Assembly (NCBI RefSeq): GCF_947497005.1
Contig: NZ_CANMFF010000002.1
Location: forward strand, 186,001-250,000
Reading direction: 5' to 3'
Length of the DNA stretch: 64,000 nt
Source: an uncultured Ruegeria sp.
GTDB lineage: Bacteria; Pseudomonadota; Alphaproteobacteria; Rhodobacterales; Rhodobacteraceae
Part shown: positions 42,379 to 51,273 of the stretch, piece after piece
How the letters are laid out: every line of letters starts with the position of its first letter
Numbering within the stretch: position 1 is the stretch's first letter
Notes under the pieces: generated by a model
Seen by the model: only the letters and a program-made list of their open reading frames with translations
Told to the model about the DNA's origin: nothing
Databases searched by the model: none
Translations under genes and position numbers: made by a program

Positions 42379-42990
42379 CTAACCCGTCGCCTGTGTTTCG
42401 ACACGGTCCAGCCAGCGGCGCAGGTCTTTTGCAATCGGCGCTATGCGGCGCAGCAGATCATCGTCAAAGTCTGTTTGCTTCCACGCCAGCGAAGCGATTC
42501 CACCCAGCAAAGGGGCAGCATCCAGTTCGGGTTCACGTTGTGATCCCTGGTTTGATGCGGCACCAGGGGCTGTGGGGACCGCCGCACCTCCATTTGCGGG
42601 CTGCGGTGCCGGATCGACCAGATCCATATGAATCTGCTCGGTCTTTACGGTGGGTTTCTGCTCAAATTGTACGACGCTGTCCTGAACGGGCTCAATTAGA
42701 GCAGGGCCCGGTTCGTCCAAAGGTGGCGAAAGCGACGCAACATGTGCGACGCCCTGCTCCCGCAGAATACGCTGAACGCCCTTGATCGTGATTCCGTCTT
42801 CGTGGAGCAGCTTTTTGATACCCCCCAACAGACGCATGTCGTTGGGGCGATAATACCGGCGCCCGCCAGCGCGCTTTACCGGCTTGACCTGAGTGAACCG
42901 GCTTTCCCAGAATCGTAGGACATGGGCCTGAACGCCAAGCCAATCAGCAACCTCGCTGATTGTTCGAAACGCGTCGGGAGACTTGCTCAT
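42379..42990 (-). CDS. MerR family transcriptional regulator
   Basis: The 203-residue protein begins [40 protein letters not shown], a MerR-type winged helix-turn-helix (about 9-76) with [17 protein letters not shown]. The rest is a Pro/Gln-rich linker and a short helical C-terminus ([20 protein letters not shown]) without metal-binding cysteines. This form after ihfA is a recurrent alphaproteobacterial arrangement; its target is unknown. It follows ihfA by 18 bases. Confidence 0.9.
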   Translation of the reverse strand: MSKSPDAFRTISEVADWLGVQAHVLRFWESRFTQVKPVKRAGGRRYYRPNDMRLLGGIKKLLHEDGITIKGVQRILREQGVAHVASLSPPLDEPGPALIEPVQDSVVQFEQKPTVKTEQIHMDLVDPAPQPANGGAAVPTAPGAASNQGSQREPELDAAPLLGGIASLAWKQTDFDDDLLRRIAPIAKDLRRWLDRVETQATG

Positions 42991-43008
42991 ATCCGCGTGA
43001 CCTCGGGT

Positions 43009-43311
43009 TTACTTGCGATTCCCGGCGGCGACGCGATCTTTCATCAGATGCGACGGGCGGAAGGTCAGCACGCGGCGCGGCTGAATGGGAACTTCTTCGC
43101 CGGTTTTGGGATTGCGACCAACACGAGCGGTCTTATCGCGAACGCTGAACGTACCGAAGGATGAAATCTTCACCTGTTCGCCGCGCACCAATGCGTCGGA
43201 CATATGGTTCAGAACGCTTTCAACCAGCTGTGCGCTTTCATTTCGAGAAAGCCCAACTTCACGAAAGACGGCTTCGCTCAGATCCATTCGAGTCAGTGTT
43301 TTGTCGCCCAT
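43009..43311 (-). CDS. ihfA: Integration host factor alpha subunit
   Basis: The 100-residue HU-family protein pairs with IhfB to bend DNA sharply at specific sites. It shows the family core [48 protein letters not shown], with the intercalating Pro in the RNPKTG arm. The N-terminal helices [23 protein letters not shown] are standard. It lies 96 bases after fabH and before the MerR gene on the minus strand. Confidence 0.95.
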   Translation of the reverse strand: MGDKTLTRMDLSEAVFREVGLSRNESAQLVESVLNHMSDALVRGEQVKISSFGTFSVRDKTARVGRNPKTGEEVPIQPRRVLTFRPSHLMKDRVAAGNRK

Positions 43312-43407
43312 ACCATTTCCCCTGTTTCTGTTGAAGCATATGGGTATGGCAAATTCGCTGTCAATATCAATGAATTGCGGGCGGGTGTGTAAGCCGGTTT
43401 GCGCCGG

Positions 43408-44379
43408 TTACCACCGCAGAACGACCGCGCCCCAGGCCAACCCGCCGCCAATGGCTTCGGTCACGATCAGATCACCTGGCTTGATCTGCCCGCGTTCTTT
43501 ACCAACCGACAAGGCCAGAGGAATCGATGCGGCCGACGTGTTGCCGTGATCCTGTACAGTCACCACGACGTTCTCCATCGGCAGGCCCATTTTCTTGGCG
43601 GTGCCCTGAATGATGCGGATATTGGCCTGATGCGGTACGATCCAATCCACGTCCGAATTGCTCAGCCCCGCACGATCCAAAGCGGTTTCCGCCGTTTTTG
43701 TAAGTTTTTCAACGGCATGGCGGAAAACCTGATTGCCCTGCATGCGCAGATGCCCGGTGGATTGGGTCGAAACGCCACCGTCGACATACAGCAGGTCCTT
43801 ATAGCGCCCGTCCGAATTCAGATCGGTCGCCAGAATACCGCGATCTTCGGCGGTGCCGTTGCCATCCTGCGCTTCCAGAACCACAGCACCAGCACCGTCG
43901 CCAAACAGCACGCAGGTGGATCGATCGGTCCAGTCCATGATCCGCGAGAAGGTCTCAGCCCCGATCACCAGTACCCGCTTAGCCTGACCCGAAACGATCA
44001 ATGCATTTGCGTTGGACAGGGCAAAAACGAATCCTGCACAAACCGCCTGTACATCAAAAGCAAAGCCCTGGGTCATGCCCAAACGAGCCTGAACCATGGT
44101 GGCAGCAGAAGGAAAGGTCAGGTCCGCTGTCGAAGTCGCCAAGACGATCGCATCAATATCATCCGCTGTCAGACCTGCATCAGCCAATGCGGCTTCGGCG
44201 GCTTTGGTGGCCAGATCGGATGTCGTCTCGTCTTCGGCAGCAAAATGGCGACGTTCGATCCCCGAGCGGGTTTTGATCCATTCGTCGGTTGTGTCCAGGG
44301 TATTTTCAAACTCGGAATTGGGAACAACGCGCTGCGGCAAATAATGCCCGACACCAACTACAACTGAACGGCCTGCCAT
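43408..44379 (-). CDS. fabH: Beta-ketoacyl-ACP synthase III
   Basis: The 323-residue condensing enzyme starts fatty-acid synthesis by joining acetyl-CoA and malonyl-ACP. The catalytic triad is visible: Cys114 in QAVCAGFVFAL, His in WIVPHQANIRI and Asn in DHGNTSAASIPLAL, with the glycine-rich C-terminal GGGLAWGAVVLRW. The length is normal. It starts 21 bases after plsX on the minus strand in the classical rpmF-plsX-fabH order. Confidence 0.96.
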   Translation of the reverse strand: MAGRSVVVGVGHYLPQRVVPNSEFENTLDTTDEWIKTRSGIERRHFAAEDETTSDLATKAAEAALADAGLTADDIDAIVLATSTADLTFPSAATMVQARLGMTQGFAFDVQAVCAGFVFALSNANALIVSGQAKRVLVIGAETFSRIMDWTDRSTCVLFGDGAGAVVLEAQDGNGTAEDRGILATDLNSDGRYKDLLYVDGGVSTQSTGHLRMQGNQVFRHAVEKLTKTAETALDRAGLSNSDVDWIVPHQANIRIIQGTAKKMGLPMENVVVTVQDHGNTSAASIPLALSVGKERGQIKPGDLIVTEAIGGGLAWGAVVLRW

Positions 44380-44400
44380 TTTAGGGTACTGCCTTTTTTG

Positions 44401-45489
44401 TTATTTATCTGTCTGCGGCGCTGTTTGCGCGGCATCTTGTGCAAGCTGGGCAGTGGATGCAACCCGTGCGGCCAATTTTTCGGCAAAGCCGGATTGCGCC
44501 AAAGTGAAGGCCAGTTTGACTGCGGCTGACACGCCTGTCGCATCAGCTCCGCCATGGGATTTTACCACGGTGCCGTTCAGCCCCAGAAACACGCCACCAT
44601 TCACGCGTCGCGGGTCGATCCGCTTCTTCAAGCGGTTCAGCGATGTGATAGCTAAAATCGAAGCCAATCGGGACAGGGGAGAGTACTTGAAGGCCTGACG
44701 CAGCAGGTCGCCGATCAGGCTGGCTGTACCTTCGCCGGTTTTGATCGCGACGTTGCCGGTAAAGCCATCGGTTACAATGACATCCGCCTTGTCACCGGGA
44801 ATGTCGCTGCCTTCAACGAAACCCACAAAGTCGAAATTCGCCTGCTCTGCGAATTCCGAAATCATCGAATGTGCTTCTTTAAGCTCGGCGCGCCCTTTGT
44901 GCTCTTCTGTGCCGACATTCAGCAACCCGATCCGGGGGCGGCTCAAGGCCATGCCGTTGCGTGCGTACGACGCGCCCATCAGGGCGTATTGCAGCAAATC
45001 CTTGGCGTCGGCGCGCACGTCTGCGCCGACGTCCAGCATCACATTGAACCCCTGCGGGTTGCGCGAAGGCCACAGTATCGCAATAGCCGGCCGGTTTACG
45101 CCGGGCAATTTACGCAGGCGCATCATCGACAGGGCCATCAGTGCGCCGGTGTTGCCACACGAAACCGCACCATGGGCTTCGTTCTGGCGCACTGCTTCCA
45201 GCGTAGACCACATCGAGGTCTGCTTGCCGTTGCGCACGACCTGACTAGGTTTATCCTCCATCGTGACCACGTCGGGGCAATCACGAAAAACGACGCGCCC
45301 TTCAAGGACACGCCGTTTGGCGACTAACTTGCGCAAAGCCTGTTCGGGTCCGTGCAGCAAGAACCTGATTTCCGGGTTCTTGTCGGCCGATTTCGCAAGA
45401 CCGGCAACAACCACAGCGGGACCTGCGTCCCCACCCATAGCGTCGACCGAAATGGTGATCCGTCCGGCGTGCGTGGGCTGTTCAGTCAT
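44401..45489 (-). CDS. plsX: Phosphate acyltransferase PlsX
   Basis: The 362-residue peripheral membrane enzyme makes acyl-phosphate from acyl-ACP for phospholipid synthesis. Typical blocks are ITISVDAMGGDAGPAVVVAGL, RFLLHGPEQALRKL, AVSCGNTGALMALSMMRL, MLDVGADVRADAKDLLQYALMG and VTDGFTGNVAIKTGEGTASL. The C-terminal ~40 residues are rich in Ala, Gln and Thr. It lies between rpmF and fabH, the standard arrangement. Confidence 0.96.
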   Translation of the reverse strand: MTEQPTHAGRITISVDAMGGDAGPAVVVAGLAKSADKNPEIRFLLHGPEQALRKLVAKRRVLEGRVVFRDCPDVVTMEDKPSQVVRNGKQTSMWSTLEAVRQNEAHGAVSCGNTGALMALSMMRLRKLPGVNRPAIAILWPSRNPQGFNVMLDVGADVRADAKDLLQYALMGASYARNGMALSRPRIGLLNVGTEEHKGRAELKEAHSMISEFAEQANFDFVGFVEGSDIPGDKADVIVTDGFTGNVAIKTGEGTASLIGDLLRQAFKYSPLSRLASILAITSLNRLKKRIDPRRVNGGVFLGLNGTVVKSHGGADATGVSAAVKLAFTLAQSGFAEKLAARVASTAQLAQDAAQTAPQTDK

Positions 45490-45513
45490 GCCTGGTTCTG
45501 CGCTCGATCAGGC

Positions 45514-45720
45514 TTAGGCTGCGTCTTCGTCCAGATCGATTTCGTCGGCCTGAGCGACGACTTCGCGATCATCGTAGTGGCCGCAGGATGCGCAAACGTG
45601 ATGTGGGCGCTTCAGCTCGCCGCAATTCGGGCATTCGTTCGGGTTTGCAGCAACCAGAGCGTCGTGTGCGCGGCGGTTGTTGCGACGCGACTTGGAAACT
45701 TTGTTCTGTTGGACGGCCAT
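45514..45720 (-). CDS. rpmF: 50S ribosomal protein L32
   Basis: The 68-residue protein starts [22 protein letters not shown], the standard L32 N-terminus, and has four cysteines in [22 protein letters not shown] that bind zinc. The acidic tail (EIDLDEDAA) is usual in alphaproteobacteria. It lies 24 bases before plsX on the same strand and 206 bases after the yceD-like gene. Confidence 0.97.
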   Translation of the reverse strand: MAVQQNKVSKSRRNNRRAHDALVAANPNECPNCGELKRPHHVCASCGHYDDREVVAQADEIDLDEDAA

Positions 45721-45926
45721 GGTCTCAACCTTTGTCTACTAAGGGTCAGCAGATTCGCCGCCGACCGGGGTTTCATATTTCGTTTATCGTGGTTTGACGC
45801 GCGTTTAGGGGACCAGCCCAGCAATGTCCAACCCAAAATTCCGATGAGCGCGCGAAGATACTGCGATTCTCGTCATGTTCAAGCGATTTTTCTGACCGTC
45901 TGCTATGACAGGAATTCAGCCCTCTG

Positions 45927-46463
45927 TCACTCGTCTTTTTTGAGTGCGTCGCGCAATCCTGCCAATCCGGCAAAGGGTTTGACATCTTCGTCCGTCAACG
46001 CCTGTTTTCCGGGCTCGGTGTAGTCTGCCTGACTCAACTCGGCATCATCTTTTCGGGGATATTGCGGCAGTGCAAGTGACAGAGCCTCGACCATAACCAA
46101 TGCAGGGTCTATTTCAGGACCCAGAGGTTCGGATTCGTCATCTTCCGGAATTTCGAACTCCGGTTCGTCAGGATCAGTCCAATCCGCCAGAAATGTGCGA
46201 TGAACTGGCGTGTCGATCCGGGTCGTGACCGGTTCGAGCGTGACAACACAAGGCTGGATGACGGTTGCGCCAAGTTTGCCGTTCAGAACCCAGTCACGCT
46301 TGCCCTGAGCGCGAACCTCGCCTGAAAAGCTGAGTTTGCGCAGACCCAGCAGCCCCAGGTCCTGTCTGATCCCGTCCAGAGCGGCGGATGCGGGGCGCAG
46401 ATCAAAGGGTGTCGGGGCGTTCTGGGGCAGGTCAGCCACCCGAAGTGATGTAATGTTGCTCAT
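45927..46463 (-). CDS. yceD: DUF177 (YceD-like) protein
   Basis: The 178-residue protein has the DUF177 core: LRKLSFSGEVRAQGKRDWVLNGKLGATVIQPCVVTLEPVTTRID and the acidic EIDPALVMVEALSLALPQYPRKDD. The cysteine motif is reduced to one Cys. YceD proteins lie next to rpmF in most bacteria and in some have been tied to 23S rRNA accumulation. Its ATG is 85 bases from the divergent bamE start. A gap of 206 bases to rpmF is longer than usual and may contain an extra promoter. Confidence 0.9.
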   Translation of the reverse strand: MSNITSLRVADLPQNAPTPFDLRPASAALDGIRQDLGLLGLRKLSFSGEVRAQGKRDWVLNGKLGATVIQPCVVTLEPVTTRIDTPVHRTFLADWTDPDEPEFEIPEDDESEPLGPEIDPALVMVEALSLALPQYPRKDDAELSQADYTEPGKQALTDEDVKPFAGLAGLRDALKKDE

Positions 46464-46548
46464 TTGTGAGCCTTTCTATGTGTTGAACCGTGGCTGTGGT
46501 TTCTGTAATCGGATAGAAGCCGCAAGAGGCCAAGGCAAGAGGGTGAGC

Positions 46549-47022
46549 ATGTTGAAGGTAGTGAACCGGTTGAAACCAGCGACGAAATCGCTTGTGTTTA
46601 TTGTCTGTCTGGCTGTGGCCGGGGCTTGTACGCCCATCTTTAAGAATCACGGCTATGTGCCTCCGGCTGAGGAATTGGCGGAAATCAAAGTCGGCGTCGA
46701 CACGCGCGACAGCGTTGAAGAGGCCATCGGTGCGCCAGGCGCATCGGGTGTCGTGCAGGAATCGGGTTACTACTATGTCCGTTCGCGTGTGCGCCACTAC
46801 GGCCCGAAACGACCCGAGGTGGTATCCCGAGAGCTGGTTGCCATCAGTTTTGACCAGCGCGGTGTTGTCCGAAACATAGAACGCTTCGGTCTGGAAGACG
46901 GCATCGTGGTTCCCCTGGAACGCCGCGTGACCGATTCCAACGTTCAGGATAAAGGCTTCCTGCGTCAGCTGCTTGGCAATATCGGCAACTTCAACCCGGC
47001 CAATATTCCAGGCGCCAATTAA
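46549..47022 (+). CDS. bamE: Outer-membrane assembly lipoprotein BamE (SmpA/OmlA)
   Basis: The 157-residue lipoprotein belongs to the BAM complex that inserts beta-barrel proteins. It has a lipoprotein signal (VAGAC, lipidated Cys27) and a SmpA/OmlA domain with ELAEIKVGVDTRDSVEEAIGAPGASG and ELVAISFDQRGVVRNIERFGLEDG. The C-terminal tail after residue ~125 is lineage-specific. The ATG at 46549 has GAGGGTGAGC upstream; the longer frame back to 46336 overlaps yceD and is rejected. Confidence 0.92.
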   Translation: MLKVVNRLKPATKSLVFIVCLAVAGACTPIFKNHGYVPPAEELAEIKVGVDTRDSVEEAIGAPGASGVVQESGYYYVRSRVRHYGPKRPEVVSRELVAISFDQRGVVRNIERFGLEDGIVVPLERRVTDSNVQDKGFLRQLLGNIGNFNPANIPGAN

Positions 47023-47122
47023 TTCGGTCCTCCGCCATTTGTTGGTCATAAGACAGTCACATGTAATGTGCTACCGAGGCCATGACGACAACAATGGGTC
47101 GGCAACCGTGGAGGATGCGACC

Positions 47123-47863
47123 GTGGCGACGACAGTTTTGTTGAGCAAAGGGCGCTACCGCGCCCGACTGGCGCAATCGGCTGAGGACATCAGGGCCGCA
47201 CAGGCCCTGCGGACATTTGCTTTTGGCATCCGGCAACCGGACAGCGACGATTTCGATATGCAATGCAGCCATATCCTGGTTGAGGATATGCGGTCTGCCG
47301 GACAGGTAGTCTGTTGCTTTCGGATGCTGACGATGGACCATGGTCGCGAAATCGGACGCAGTTATTCCGCACAGTTCTACGACCTGAGCTCGATGGAGGG
47401 TTTCGGTGGCCGTATGGTCGAGATCGGCCGGTTTTGCGTTCACCCGGATTTAAGCGACCCGGATATCCTGCGCGTCGCATGGGGGGCAATGGCGGCTTAT
47501 GTGGACCAGAACAACGTCGAGATGCTGTTTGGGTGTTCCTCTTTCGCTGGAACCGAGACCGAGCAGTATCTGGATGCATTCGCGATGCTCAAACATCGCC
47601 ATCTGGCCCCGAAACGATGGTTGCCACGAGTGAAGGCGCCGGATGTTTTCCGCTTTGCCGCGCGTTTGCGGCGCAGACCGGATGCGAAAAAGGCGATGTT
47701 GCGGATGCCGCCTTTGCTGCGAACCTATCTGATGATGGGCGGTTGGGTCAGCGATCATGCAGTGGTGGACCGTCATATGAACACACTGCATGTGTTCACC
47801 GGGCTTGAAATCGGATCGATTCCCCCGGCACGAAAACGTTTGCTGCGGGCAGTGGCCGGGTAG
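47123..47863 (+). CDS. olsB: OlsB-like ornithine N-acyltransferase (GNAT superfamily)
   Basis: The 246-residue protein resembles OlsB, which transfers a 3-hydroxyacyl group from ACP to ornithine in the first step of ornithine-lipid synthesis. Typical segments are RARLAQSAEDIRAAQALRTFAFG, DMQCSHILVED, VVCCFRMLTM, MVEIGRFCVHPDLSDPDILRVAWGAMAAYV and the late LLRTYLMMGGWVSDHAVVDRHMNTLHVFTGLEI. The GTG at 47123 is chosen because GGAGGA lies seven bases upstream; an ATG at 47063 is an alternative. No OlsA partner is visible nearby, so the assignment is by similarity only. Confidence 0.82.
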   Translation: MATTVLLSKGRYRARLAQSAEDIRAAQALRTFAFGIRQPDSDDFDMQCSHILVEDMRSAGQVVCCFRMLTMDHGREIGRSYSAQFYDLSSMEGFGGRMVEIGRFCVHPDLSDPDILRVAWGAMAAYVDQNNVEMLFGCSSFAGTETEQYLDAFAMLKHRHLAPKRWLPRVKAPDVFRFAARLRRRPDAKKAMLRMPPLLRTYLMMGGWVSDHAVVDRHMNTLHVFTGLEIGSIPPARKRLLRAVAG

Positions 47864-47866
47864 ATT

Positions 47867-47888
47867 GAGTATTTTTGAAAAGGTGAAG
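47867..47888 (+). repeat. Weak match to the dispersed intergenic box
   Basis: GAGTATTTTTGAAAAGGTGA followed by AG resembles the GAGGTATTTT...AGATGAAG box at 33076-33097. It follows the olsB-like stop codon directly and has no hairpin. It may be unrelated. Confidence 0.25.
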
Positions 47889-47931
47889 CACAGGCGTTGA
47901 CGCAGTGTGACTGCCGGTTTAGCTGGCGGGC

Positions 47932-49740
47932 ATGGCGAGAATTCCTTTGTTGCAGATGTCCGGCATTTCCCTGACTTTCGGGGGTGATCCGGTTTTTTCC
48001 GAACTTGATCTGGTGGTACAGCCCGGTGATCGCGTGGCCCTGGTTGGGCGAAATGGCTCGGGTAAGTCCACCCTCATGAAGGTGATTGCCGGGCTGGTCG
48101 AGGCCGACCACGGTGAGATCGTTGTCCCACCGGGAAAATCCGTTGGCTATATGGAGCAAGACCCAACGATGGAAGGGTTTGCCACGCTGGGGGACTATGC
48201 CTCCAGCGGGTTGGAGCCCGGCGAACTTTACAAGGTAGAACGGGCAGGTGAGGGGCTGAAATTTGACCCTTCACGCGCAATTGAAACCGCCTCGGGTGGA
48301 GAGCGTCGGCGGGCGGCACTGGCCAAGCTGATGGCCGAAGCACCGGATCTGATGTTGCTGGACGAACCCACCAACCATCTGGATATCGAAGCTATTGCGT
48401 GGCTGGAGCGCGAACTTGGGTCAACCCGCGCGGCTTTTGTGCTGATCTCGCATGACCGCGCGTTTTTGCGGGCGCTGACGCGGGCGACCCTCTGGGTTGA
48501 TCGGGGGGCTGTCCGACGGCAGGAACAGGGCTTTGAAGCTTTCGAAACCTGGCGGGACAAGATTTGGGAAGAAGAGGACCAGCAACGCCACAAGCTGAAC
48601 CGTCTGATCAAGTCTGAGGCGAAATGGGCAGTTGAGGGCATCAGCGCACGACGCAAACGTAACCAGGGTCGGGTACGGGCGTTGCAGGCGCTGCGGGCCG
48701 AAAAGTCAGCGCAGATCAAACGGCAGGGCTCGGCTGCGATGACGCTTGAGGCGGGGCCGAAATCGGGCCGAAAGGTGATCGAGGCCAGAGGATTGGCCAA
48801 GGGGTATGGCGACACGCAGATCGTCCGGAACTTTGATCTGCTGGTGCAGCGCGGTGACCGTGTGGCCTTTGTGGGGCCGAACGGGGTTGGCAAGACGACG
48901 TTGCTGAAAATGCTGCTGGGGCAAGTGGACCCGGACGAAGGCTTGGTGTCGTTGGGTACCAATCTTGAGGTCGCGGTGTTCGACCAGACCCGCGCTCAAC
49001 TGGACCCTGAAATGAGCCTGTGGGACAGCCTGACTGGGGACCCCGAGATGCGGGTCTCGGGCAAGGCTGATCAGGTGATGGTCGGTGGGCAGCCAAAGCA
49101 TGTGGTGGGATATCTCAAGGAATTCCTGTTTGACGAGCAGCAGGCAAGAGCGGCCGTTAAGTCCTTGTCTGGTGGGGAAAAGGCGCGGTTGCTGCTGGCC
49201 AAGTTGATGGCGAAATCCTCGAACCTTCTGGTTCTGGACGAACCGACCAACGATCTGGATGTCGAGACGCTGGATCTGTTGCAGGAGCTTTTGGACAATT
49301 ATGACGGCACGGTTCTGCTGGTCAGCCATGACAGAGATTTTCTGGACCGGGTGGCTACAACCACGATTGCGATGGAAGGAAACGGACGCGCCACCGTCTA
49401 TGCAGGCGGCTGGTCAGATTACATCGCGCAGCGTGGCGATGTGGTCGAGAAAAAGGAAGAAAAAGCAAAGGCATCAAAGCTAAAGGTCAAGCAGGACACG
49501 AAGCAGAAACCAGGCCTGTCCTTCTCGGAAAAGCACCGGTTGGAAAAACTGCCTGCCGAGATCGCGCGCCTAGAGGCTGAAATCGCCAAGCTTGAAGAGT
49601 TGATGTCCGATCCTGAGTTGTTCACCCGCGAGCCGGTGAAATTCCATAAAGCCAGCGAGGCGCTGGTTGAGCGGCAGGAGAAACTCTCTGCCGCTGAGGA
49701 GGAGTGGTTGACGTTAGAGGAAAAAGCGGAAAGCGCTTAG
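47932..49740 (+). CDS. uup: ABC-F family ATPase (Uup-like)
   Basis: The 602-residue protein has two ABC ATPase domains and no membrane part, the ABC-F type that acts on ribosomes or DNA. The first domain has Walker A GRNGSGKST, signature SGGERRR and Walker B LMLLDEPTNHLD; the second has GPNGVGKTT, SGGEKAR and LLVLDEPTNDLD. A linker at about 205-270 is rich in Arg and Lys, and a C-terminal coiled coil (KASKLKVKQDTKQK to the end) is the Uup-type DNA-binding arm. The gene is convergent with the acetyltransferase gene, overlapping by four bases. Confidence 0.92.
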   Translation: MARIPLLQMSGISLTFGGDPVFSELDLVVQPGDRVALVGRNGSGKSTLMKVIAGLVEADHGEIVVPPGKSVGYMEQDPTMEGFATLGDYASSGLEPGELYKVERAGEGLKFDPSRAIETASGGERRRAALAKLMAEAPDLMLLDEPTNHLDIEAIAWLERELGSTRAAFVLISHDRAFLRALTRATLWVDRGAVRRQEQGFEAFETWRDKIWEEEDQQRHKLNRLIKSEAKWAVEGISARRKRNQGRVRALQALRAEKSAQIKRQGSAAMTLEAGPKSGRKVIEARGLAKGYGDTQIVRNFDLLVQRGDRVAFVGPNGVGKTTLLKMLLGQVDPDEGLVSLGTNLEVAVFDQTRAQLDPEMSLWDSLTGDPEMRVSGKADQVMVGGQPKHVVGYLKEFLFDEQQARAAVKSLSGGEKARLLLAKLMAKSSNLLVLDEPTNDLDVETLDLLQELLDNYDGTVLLVSHDRDFLDRVATTTIAMEGNGRATVYAGGWSDYIAQRGDVVEKKEEKAKASKLKVKQDTKQKPGLSFSEKHRLEKLPAEIARLEAEIAKLEELMSDPELFTREPVKFHKASEALVERQEKLSAAEEEWLTLEEKAESA

Positions 49741-50285
49741 GGTGTCAGTCGTTTGGCTGGATTTCCTACCACGGTCTCTCCGGCTGCGACGTCCCTGGTA
49801 ACAACGCTGCCCGCGCCGATTGTGACATTGTCGCCGATGGTGATCCCGGGCAACAAGGTCGCGCCTCCGCCGACCCAGACTTGCCTGCCGATTATGACCG
49901 GCATTCCGATTTCCAGGCCTTGTGCCCGTTCAGCGGGGTCTTTGGCGTGATGGGCGCAGTAGATCTGGACATTGGGGCCGAACATCGTGTCGTCTCCGAC
50001 CCGCACTGGGGCCGTGTCCAAAACAACGCAACCGGCATTGAAATACACCCGGTTGCCCAGATGGATGTTCATCCCGTAGGCGCAGTGAAATGGGGCCTCG
50101 AGAAAACATGCCTCGCCTACACCGCCCAGCAAAGCGTGCAGCTCTGGCGCCATCTCTCCGCGCATGTCTGGCGGGCAGGTGTTGTGAGCGTGAACGGCAC
50201 GTCTTGCCCGTGCGCGCAGGGCGTCCAGTTCCGGGTCCAGACAGCAATACCACTGTCCTGACTGCATTTTTTCACGTTCCGACAT
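49737..50285 (-). CDS. Sugar O-acetyltransferase (maltose/galactoside type)
   Basis: The 182-residue left-handed beta-helix enzyme transfers acetyl from acetyl-CoA to a sugar hydroxyl. Hexapeptide repeats run from about 90 onward (NIHLGNRVYFNAGCVVLD, PVRVGDDTMFGPNVQIYCAHHAKD, PVIIGRQVWVGGGATLLPGITIGDNVTIGAGSVVT) with the catalytic His in the YCAHHAKD loop. The N-terminal domain EREKMQSGQWYCCLDPELDALRARARRAVHAHN is typical of Maa/LacA proteins. The substrate is unknown. It lies downstream of the SDR gene on the same strand with nine bases between. Confidence 0.9.
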   Translation of the reverse strand: MSEREKMQSGQWYCCLDPELDALRARARRAVHAHNTCPPDMRGEMAPELHALLGGVGEACFLEAPFHCAYGMNIHLGNRVYFNAGCVVLDTAPVRVGDDTMFGPNVQIYCAHHAKDPAERAQGLEIGMPVIIGRQVWVGGGATLLPGITIGDNVTIGAGSVVTRDVAAGETVVGNPAKRLTP

Positions 50286-50294
50286 AGGTCAGGT

Positions 50295-51050
50295 TTAACG
50301 CATGCGCAGGGCACCGTCGATGCGGATGACTTCTCCATTTAGGTATCCCATCTCGACAATGAAACCGGCCAGTCGTCCGTATTCTTTCGGATCGCCCAGA
50401 CGGGCCGGATTCGGGACGTCGGCTGCCAGCTGTTGTTGCACTTCTTCTGGCAGGCCCGCCAGCATCGGGGTCATGAAAATGCCCGGCGCGATGGTCATGA
50501 CCCGAATTCCGCTCGAGGCCAGATCGCGAGCCATTGGCAGCGTCATGCCAACAACCCCGCCTTTGGAGGCCGCGTAGGCCGCCTGACCTTTTTGCCCGTC
50601 AAAAGCGGCGATGGAAGCGGTGTTGATGATCACGCCGCGTGCGCCGTCTGGTTCGGGTTCGTTCTTTGCCATCTCGGCGGCGGCCAGCCGGGAAACGTTG
50701 AAGGTGCCGATCAGATTGATGTCGATGGTGCGCTGGAACGCGTCCAGAGGATGAGGGCCGTCCTTGCCGACCGTCTTGATGCCGTAGGCGATGCCTGCGC
50801 AATTCACGGTCGCGGTGATCTTGCCCATCTTGTCCATGCCATGGCGTATGGCGGCGGCCACCGACTGCTCGTCAGTCACATCGGTCTGCACGAAATGCCC
50901 GCCGATCTCGGCGGCAACCTTTGCGCCGCGGTCCGCATCACGATCCAAAATGGTGACCTGCGCGCCTTTCGAGGTGAAGTGGCGGGCCGTGGCTTCGCCC
51001 AGACCGGACGCGCCGCCGGTCACGAGGGCGGCAGTGGTGGACAGGTGCAT
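50295..51050 (-). CDS. Short-chain dehydrogenase, 3-hydroxyacyl-CoA dehydrogenase type
   Basis: The 251-residue enzyme has the Rossmann motif [22 protein letters not shown], the catalytic Ser in [14 protein letters not shown] and Tyr-Lys in YAASKGG. The residues after, [24 protein letters not shown], match the type-2 3-hydroxyacyl-CoA dehydrogenase (HSD17B10-like) group that oxidises hydroxyacyl-CoAs in fatty-acid or isoleucine breakdown. GGGAGGAG precedes the ATG. A perfect-armed dyad upstream suggests a dedicated repressor. The sugar acetyltransferase gene follows. Confidence 0.9.
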   Translation of the reverse strand: MHLSTTAALVTGGASGLGEATARHFTSKGAQVTILDRDADRGAKVAAEIGGHFVQTDVTDEQSVAAAIRHGMDKMGKITATVNCAGIAYGIKTVGKDGPHPLDAFQRTIDINLIGTFNVSRLAAAEMAKNEPEPDGARGVIINTASIAAFDGQKGQAAYAASKGGVVGMTLPMARDLASSGIRVMTIAPGIFMTPMLAGLPEEVQQQLAADVPNPARLGDPKEYGRLAGFIVEMGYLNGEVIRIDGALRMR

Positions 51051-51071
51051 GGTGAACTCCTCCCGAGAATA

Positions 51072-51085
51072 TGAACACTTGTTCA
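51072..51085. promoter_or_regulatory. Candidate operator upstream of the SDR gene
   Basis: TGAACACTTGTTCA has perfect six-base arms (TGAACA / TGTTCA as its mirror) around two bases. It lies 22 bases before the SDR start codon, overlapping the expected promoter or leader. A TetR-type fatty-acid regulator would be a plausible binder by context, but the motif does not identify one. Confidence 0.45.
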
Positions 51086-51273
51086 ATAACTGTTTTGCAG
51101 GGGCGGTGTCCATATCTTTGAGAAAGAGAGCGTTAGGGTAAGGGACCGAGATCATCCGGCGCGATGGTCGGGCTGATCCTCAAGATATCTTAACCCCAAC
51201 TTCACGAAAACGCGCCTGTTCGTGAGCGAAGAATTCAGCGCCTTTGTGTGTTTTTTCGCCAGGAGGATCTGTT

